Assembly (NCBI GenBank): GCA_003150515.1
Contig: QALW01000021.1
Coordinates: forward strand, 153,760-217,759
Direction: 5' to 3'
DNA length: 64,000 nt
Source of the DNA: Selenomonadales bacterium
GTDB taxonomy: Bacteria > Bacillota > Clostridia > Christensenellales > QALW01
Shown here piece after piece: positions 60,359 to 64,000 of the stretch (positions are counted from its first letter, which is position 1; each line of letters opens with the position of its first letter). The translations under genes and the position numbers were made by a program. The notes under the pieces were generated by a model. That model was not told where the DNA came from. It saw only the letters and a list, made by a program, of their open reading frames with translations, and ran no database searches.

Positions 60359-60542
60359 TGAGGCCCGCAAATAAATAAGGCGCTCAAGCGCCTTATTTAT
60401 TTGCGGGCCTCAGCCTCCTGGCAGGGGTATGCCAATAGTCTTAAAGCGCGGGCGGCTCGCGCTTTAAGACTATTGGCATACCCCTGCCAGGAGGAACAAA
60501 TGACGGCCTATGTCCGGCAACGCCGGACATAGGCCGTCATTT
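60359..60542. repeat. Tandem hairpin element D (three long perfect hairpins)
   Basis: Three hairpins in a row without a clear outer stem: 60359-60412 (26 bp perfect, two-base centre), 60414-60494 (37 bp perfect, loop GGCGGCT) and 60498-60542 (21 bp, loop AAC). It lies between the SleB-like and ahcY genes. The preceding 160 bases are A/T-rich, with the ahcY promoter region at its left end; I see no gene in them. Confidence 0.85.
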
Positions 60543-60571
60543 ACAAAAACTAATCTCTCATAAACAGAAAC

Positions 60572-61819
60572 TCACACATAAAAAGCATGATTTCCTAATA
60601 TGCAATAGAGACTTCTATTTCTCGCCGCCCACGAATTAGTAACAGATTTATTATTAAAATATAAACTGTTGCCCACGGGCTTCGCTCCAAAATATGCCTC
60701 AATAGCCGCGTTTAAACTGGACTGCGAAGGAGTATTGGAAAAATAGCCTTTCTTGGCTGTGCTGAATTGATTCTTAGCAAATATAACGCCCTCAATGGTG
60801 CCGTTAGTCTGCTTAACGCGATTCATTACAACACTTCCAACGGCCACCTGTCCTGTATAGCTCTCATGTCCTGATTCCGCATAAATCAACTGCGCCAAGA
60901 GATAAATATCTTCTTTTTTGCTGCTGGAAAGCGAATCATATTTATCCTGAAGGGAACTTGAATCACTAGCAGTAAAATTAACTTCCTTGGAGCCGGAACT
61001 TTCTCCTTTGAGGGCGCTCTCTAATTTAGCAAACGTCTTAGTACCCGCAATTCCATCTACAACCAGACCGTTATCTCTCTGAAAATCCTTAACTGCATCA
61101 CGCGTTATTTCCAGAAACAGACCGGTAGAAGTAGCGTCAAAATAGCCGAGCTTTTTAAGCTGATTCTGCAATTCCTGCACTTTGCTGCCCTTGTCTCCGT
61201 AACGCAGAGTGCCCGCCTTGGCTATATATGTGCTGGTAGTGGTGGTAGTAGATTTAACGGATGTACCCGTCTCGCCTGAAGCGGAAACGCATTTGCCGGT
61301 TAATTTAGCAATGGTATCCTCTCCGACTATACCGTCCGCTTTCAAATTATTATTTTTCTGGAACTGCTTAACGGCGTTGTAAGTAAGCGAACCGAAATAT
61401 CCAGTATCATATCTTGAGCCCAGATAACCCTTAATTATGAGCAATCTTTGTATTGCCCGTACATCCTCGCTTCTCTGCCCCATCTTATATACATCGCTGG
61501 TATCAAAAGAAGTGCTGTCAAATAAGGACATCAAAGTTTTGGGACCAACTACGCCTATAGCGTCTATGCCGTTGTCTTCCTGATATTCAATAACCGCAGC
61601 CTCAGTAATGGTACCAAAATATCCCGTAGTATGCTTCTGCTGCATGTATCCTAAATCAACCAGTCTCTGCTGTATAAGCTTAACATCATCTCCGCGGCAA
61701 GTAATCTCAAACTGTCCAACCGGCCGTTCCGAGGCCGCAGCCGCCGGAAACGCCATAATCATTACGGTTAAAACAAGCAATACTGCAACAATTAATTTAC
61801 TCTTTAAAAATCGTTTCAT
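60572..61819 (-). CDS. SleB-like spore-cortex hydrolase with three peptidoglycan-binding domains
   Basis: A 415-residue secreted protein: a signal peptide (about 1-29, ending FPAAAA), then three PG_binding_1 domains (about 42-100, 113-175 and 205-270), each with the DVxxxQxxLxxLGY pattern. The C-terminal hydrolase_2 domain (about 295-415, LLAQLIYAESGHESYTGQVA with catalytic Glu, AVGSVVMNRV, and NSLYFNNKSVT) is the SleB/CwlJ fold, a lytic transglycosylase-like cortex-lytic enzyme. The three copies of PG_binding_1 exceed the single copy usual in SleB. No ypeB neighbour is seen. A good AAGGAGG precedes the ATG. It may act in germination or in vegetative wall turnover. Confidence 0.88.
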   Translation of the reverse strand: MKRFLKSKLIVAVLLVLTVMIMAFPAAAASERPVGQFEITCRGDDVKLIQQRLVDLGYMQQKHTTGYFGTITEAAVIEYQEDNGIDAIGVVGPKTLMSLFDSTSFDTSDVYKMGQRSEDVRAIQRLLIIKGYLGSRYDTGYFGSLTYNAVKQFQKNNNLKADGIVGEDTIAKLTGKCVSASGETGTSVKSTTTTTSTYIAKAGTLRYGDKGSKVQELQNQLKKLGYFDATSTGLFLEITRDAVKDFQRDNGLVVDGIAGTKTFAKLESALKGESSGSKEVNFTASDSSSLQDKYDSLSSSKKEDIYLLAQLIYAESGHESYTGQVAVGSVVMNRVKQTNGTIEGVIFAKNQFSTAKKGYFSNTPSQSSLNAAIEAYFGAKPVGNSLYFNNKSVTNSWAARNRSLYCILGNHAFYV

Positions 61820-62020
61820 CAGGTTTGCCTCCTTAATGCGCCTTAACAGGGTATGGGCGCTTCAAATTGCTACCCTATGGCAATAATTATGCCTCTTGTT
61901 TTTAATTTATGCACGCATTATAACACGAGTGAAATGAAAATGCAATAGTTTTGTAATATTTAATTGTGAATTTTTTATGTGCGCCTTTTTACGAGGAAAT
62001 ATTTTAAAATTTTTCAGGCT

Positions 62021-62193
62021 GGCCCTGGGCGCGTAAACGCGCCCAGGGCCAAAGTCTCAATATAGCCCGGAAAGCTTTGCTTTCCGGGCTATATTGAGAC
62101 TTTGCGCCCGGCCTAAAGGCCGGGCGCAGCCCTTTAAATAAACGGCCGATGGGCTCAAGATATCAAAAATGATATCTTGAGCCCATCGGCCGT
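62021..62193. repeat. Tandem hairpin element E (four hairpins)
   Basis: Four hairpins in a row: 62021-62050 (13-14 bp, GGCCCTGGGCGCG arms), 62051-62103 (25 bp perfect, loop TTT), 62103-62128 (12 bp, centre AA) and 62142-62193 (24 bp, loop AAAA). It lies between the SleB-like gene and the small lipoprotein gene. The 200 bases from 61820 to 62020 hold the SleB-like promoter region and no gene. Confidence 0.85.
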
Positions 62194-62231
62194 AATTTAA
62201 AAATAACTCAATTAAATCAGTTAAAAATAAA

Positions 62232-62513
62232 TTAAGATTCAGCTATTTCACTATTCTCAGGACTGGCATTATCCTCCGAAGCATCCGAAGTCGCTCCCGA
62301 AGTAGCTCCAAAAGTTCCGTTTGACATTGAATTATACGGCGGCGTATAGTAATGCGTTGCCGTTTGAGTATTATCGGGCTTTTGCGTTTCTTCCGGCTTA
62401 ACTGTCTGAGTATTTCTCTCTGGCGAAGCCGAAGGCAGCATATCATCCGCCGCACATGAACCCAAAATCAAACAAGCCGCGGCAATTACACCCGCAACTA
62501 ATGCTTTTTTCAT
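62232..62513 (-). CDS. Small lipoprotein with a Ser/Thr/Asn-rich tail
   Basis: A 93-residue predicted lipoprotein with a signal (about 2-18) and lipobox LGSC. After the lipidated Cys the chain is rich in Ser, Thr, Pro and Asn with Glu, and has no fold signature; a YYTPPYNSMSNG centre is flanked by low-complexity segments. GAAGGAGAG precedes the ATG. It lies between the SleB-like gene and tyrS. I do not recognise it. The disordered look suggests a surface spacer or a short-lived or lineage-specific protein. Confidence 0.65.
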   Translation of the reverse strand: MKKALVAGVIAAACLILGSCAADDMLPSASPERNTQTVKPEETQKPDNTQTATHYYTPPYNSMSNGTFGATSGATSDASEDNASPENSEIAES

Positions 62514-62858
62514 CTGTTCTCTCCTTCATAATATATTAATTTAAGCGCAATACCCCTTGCATATAAGCACACAGTTTTATTACGCTATAAAGAATATTGC
62601 GATATAGCAATTTCGGCATTAAAACTATAATGCGATGCTTATATATCAATAAGTAAATAATGCGTTAATATTATTATGCCGAAAAAAACAGAAAAAATTA
62701 TATTATTTATTGGTATATGTCATTGCTTAACAACACATAAAAGTATTTTTTCACAATATCAGTTGCTAAAATGTTAAAGTTGGTATAATATAAATAATTA
62801 ACAAAGCTTTGATTATTCTGTTCTGCCCAAAGAATAACAAAATTAAGGAGTGAAAAAA
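62514..62858. other. A/T-rich gap between the small lipoprotein gene and tyrS
   Basis: 345 bases with no gene. It holds the divergent promoter regions; an inverted repeat TTTCGGCAT (62611-62619) with ATGCCGAAA (62676-62684), 56 bases apart; and the tyrS promoter. There is no T-box (no AGGGTGG-type sequence) and no strong terminator before tyrS. Confidence 0.5.
62763..62789 (+). promoter_or_regulatory. tyrS promoter
   Basis: Extended -10 TGG-TATAAT (TATAAT at 62784-62789) with a possible -35 TTGCTA (62763-62768) at a short 15-base spacing. The ribosome site AAGGAG and the ATG at 62859 follow. Confidence 0.5.
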
Positions 62859-64000
62859 ATGGCAAACGTTTTGGATACTCTCAGAAGCCGCGGATTTGTC
62901 AAACAAGTGGTATTTGAGGAGGAGCTATATAAATTACTGGACAGCCAAAGCGTAACCTTTTATTCGGGATTTGATCCCACTGCCGACAGCCTGCATGTAG
63001 GACATTTCGTTCTGCTTATGGCCTTGGCTCATATGCAGAGGGCCGGTCATAAACCCATTGTGCTGGTAGGCGGTGGTACGGTTATCATCGGTGATCCATC
63101 GGGACGCACGGACATGCGTCAAATGCTGGACGGCAATTCAATAAATAATAACGTAGAGCGATTTAAACAGCAGATTTCCCGGTTTATTGATTTTTCAGAC
63201 GATAAAGCCCTGATGGTTAATAACGCCGAATGGCTGATGAATATTAATTACCTCGAATTTATGAGAGATATCGGCGTGCATTTTTCCGTAAACAAAATGC
63301 TTACAGCCGAATGCTTTAAATCCCGGATGGAACGGGGCTTGACTTTTTTTGAATTCAATTACATGCTGCTTCAGGCATACGACTTTCTGCGGCTGAACAG
63401 AACTGAGGGCGCAGTATTGCAAATGGGCGGCGACGACCAATGGTCCAACATGCTGGCCGGAGCCGATTTAATACGCCGCAAAGAGCGCAAGGATGCCTTT
63501 GTTTTAACCATTCCTCTGCTTACTACGGCTGACGGGCGTAAAATGGGCAAAACCCAGGCGGGAGCCGTATGGCTGGATCCTGAAAAAACTTCCCCCTATG
63601 ATTTTTATCAGTATTGGCGCAATACTGACGACAGAGACGTGGAAAAATGCCTTAAGCTGCTTACTTTTCTGCCCCTCGACGAAATCAGCGAGCTTTGCGC
63701 TTATAAGGATGAGCGCATTAATATGGCTAAACGCAGGCTGGCGTTTGAAGTATGCTCCATAGTACACGGCCGGGATGAGGCCGTAAAGGCTCAAAACGCC
63801 GCGGAAGCCGTTTTCGGAGTTGGAAATTTGGATAATATGCCCTCTTTGGAACTCCTCCGCAGCCAAACGGGCGAAAGCTTAAAAGTAGTAGACGCGCTGA
63901 GCCTGGCTCAAATGGTTAAAAGCAAGAGCGAAGCGCGGCGGCTTATTGAAGGAGGAGGCGTCTCGGTCAACGATATTAAAATTCAGAGCGTAGACGACTT
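62859..64000 (+). CDS. tyrS: Tyrosyl-tRNA synthetase (3' end beyond the window)
   Basis: A class I aminoacyl-tRNA synthetase, open to the end of the window (380 codons seen). HVGH near residue 48 is the HIGH-type motif, the tyrosine site includes DQWSNMLAGADLIRR, and KMGKT stands for KMSKS near residue 230. The tail (ARRLIEGGGVSVNDIKI) starts the C-terminal S4 domain. It has a strong AAGGAG site eight bases before the ATG. Only the last part is missing. It has its own promoter and no T-box in its leader. Confidence 0.96.
   Translation, partial: MANVLDTLRSRGFVKQVVFEEELYKLLDSQSVTFYSGFDPTADSLHVGHFVLLMALAHMQRAGHKPIVLVGGGTVIIGDPSGRTDMRQMLDGNSINNNVERFKQQISRFIDFSDDKALMVNNAEWLMNINYLEFMRDIGVHFSVNKMLTAECFKSRMERGLTFFEFNYMLLQAYDFLRLNRTEGAVLQMGGDDQWSNMLAGADLIRRKERKDAFVLTIPLLTTADGRKMGKTQAGAVWLDPEKTSPYDFYQYWRNTDDRDVEKCLKLLTFLPLDEISELCAYKDERINMAKRRLAFEVCSIVHGRDEAVKAQNAAEAVFGVGNLDNMPSLELLRSQTGESLKVVDALSLAQMVKSKSEARRLIEGGGVSVNDIKIQSVDD

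Noticed and set aside
62514..62858. A T-box leader before tyrS
   Set aside because: tyrS genes in Bacillota often have one, but there is no AGGGTGG-type conserved sequence or terminator/antiterminator pair; only an ordinary promoter is seen.
1..64000. CRISPR arrays, prophage genes, transposases, rRNA genes, toxin-antitoxin pairs
   Set aside because: Looked for on both strands; no direct-repeat/spacer pattern, structural phage gene, transposase motif or rRNA sequence was seen.

Overview
The window looks like a chromosomal segment of a spore-forming, strictly anaerobic member of the Bacillota, class Clostridia. The evidence is a complete spoIIIAA-AH operon, a spore-type cortex hydrolase and a SPOCS/LysM protein, an RnfCDGEAB ion-pumping complex, and two [FeFe]-hydrogenase-family proteins. 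Genes are densely packed on both strands in short operons. Promoters with an extended -10 (TGN-TATAAT) recur, and AUA is a freely used isoleucine codon. Family-level placement (Christensenellales-like or otherwise) cannot be made from this window.

Layout. 1-3.9 kb (minus): tRNA-Lys (cut by the window edge), tRNA-Gly, D-lactate dehydrogenase, murG, an ArsP_2-type permease and a small membrane protein. 4.0-8.2 kb (plus): a FabG-like SDR, an alpha/beta hydrolase, a CBS protein with a HEPN-like N-terminus, and a membrane-anchored beta-propeller. 8.5-17.1 kb (minus): rnfCDGEAB, then a Ppx/GppA phosphatase and an aconitase-family hydratase, probably one long transcript. 17.5-20 kb (plus): a DUF368/PopT transporter and a MATE pump. 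20.1-24.7 kb (minus): icd, a SEC-C protein, lepA and a HemW-like gene. 25-29.7 kb (plus): argCBDF plus a GNAT acetyltransferase behind a promoter with a candidate ArgR box. 30-34.4 kb (plus): DUF1858, then a MarR regulator with a heterodimeric ABC exporter whose first gene carries an apparent frameshift at an A7 run. 34.7-39.3 kb: a FAD oxidoreductase (plus), and tmk-ylmH and an Orn/Lys/Arg decarboxylase-like gene (minus). 39.6-42.9 kb: pckA and an orphan solute-binding lipoprotein. 43-50.6 kb: SPOCS/LysM protein (minus), GNAT, and spoIIIAA-AH. 51.1-55.7 kb (minus): a hydrogenase/phosphatase operon (2Fe-2S protein, PAS-containing HydS-like sensor, PP2C phosphatase, group-B-like [FeFe] hydrogenase). 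55.8-62.5 kb (minus): a second beta-propeller lipoprotein, mtaD-ahcY, a SleB-like hydrolase and a small lipoprotein. tyrS starts at 62859 and runs off the window.

How the genes fit together. Rnf and the hydrogenases point to ferredoxin-centred redox metabolism with H2 sensing or cycling. The aconitase-family protein and NADP-isocitrate dehydrogenase would make 2-oxoglutarate for glutamate and hence arginine, whose operon diverges from icd. PckA, D-LDH and the hydrogenases handle fermentative carbon and reductant.

The most unusual features are non-coding. Six intergenic elements (24.8, 34.5, 50.7, 51.0, 60.4 and 62.0 kb) consist of multiple near-perfect hairpins, several arranged as a long outer stem enclosing three short-loop arms (a cloverleaf). 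Their sequences differ but their architecture is shared, and two of them share a core sequence. A second, MITE-like family with about 28-bp terminal inverted repeats is present in four copies or fragments (1.3, 29.8, 36.05 and 37.7 kb). I see no CRISPR array, prophage, transposase or rRNA.
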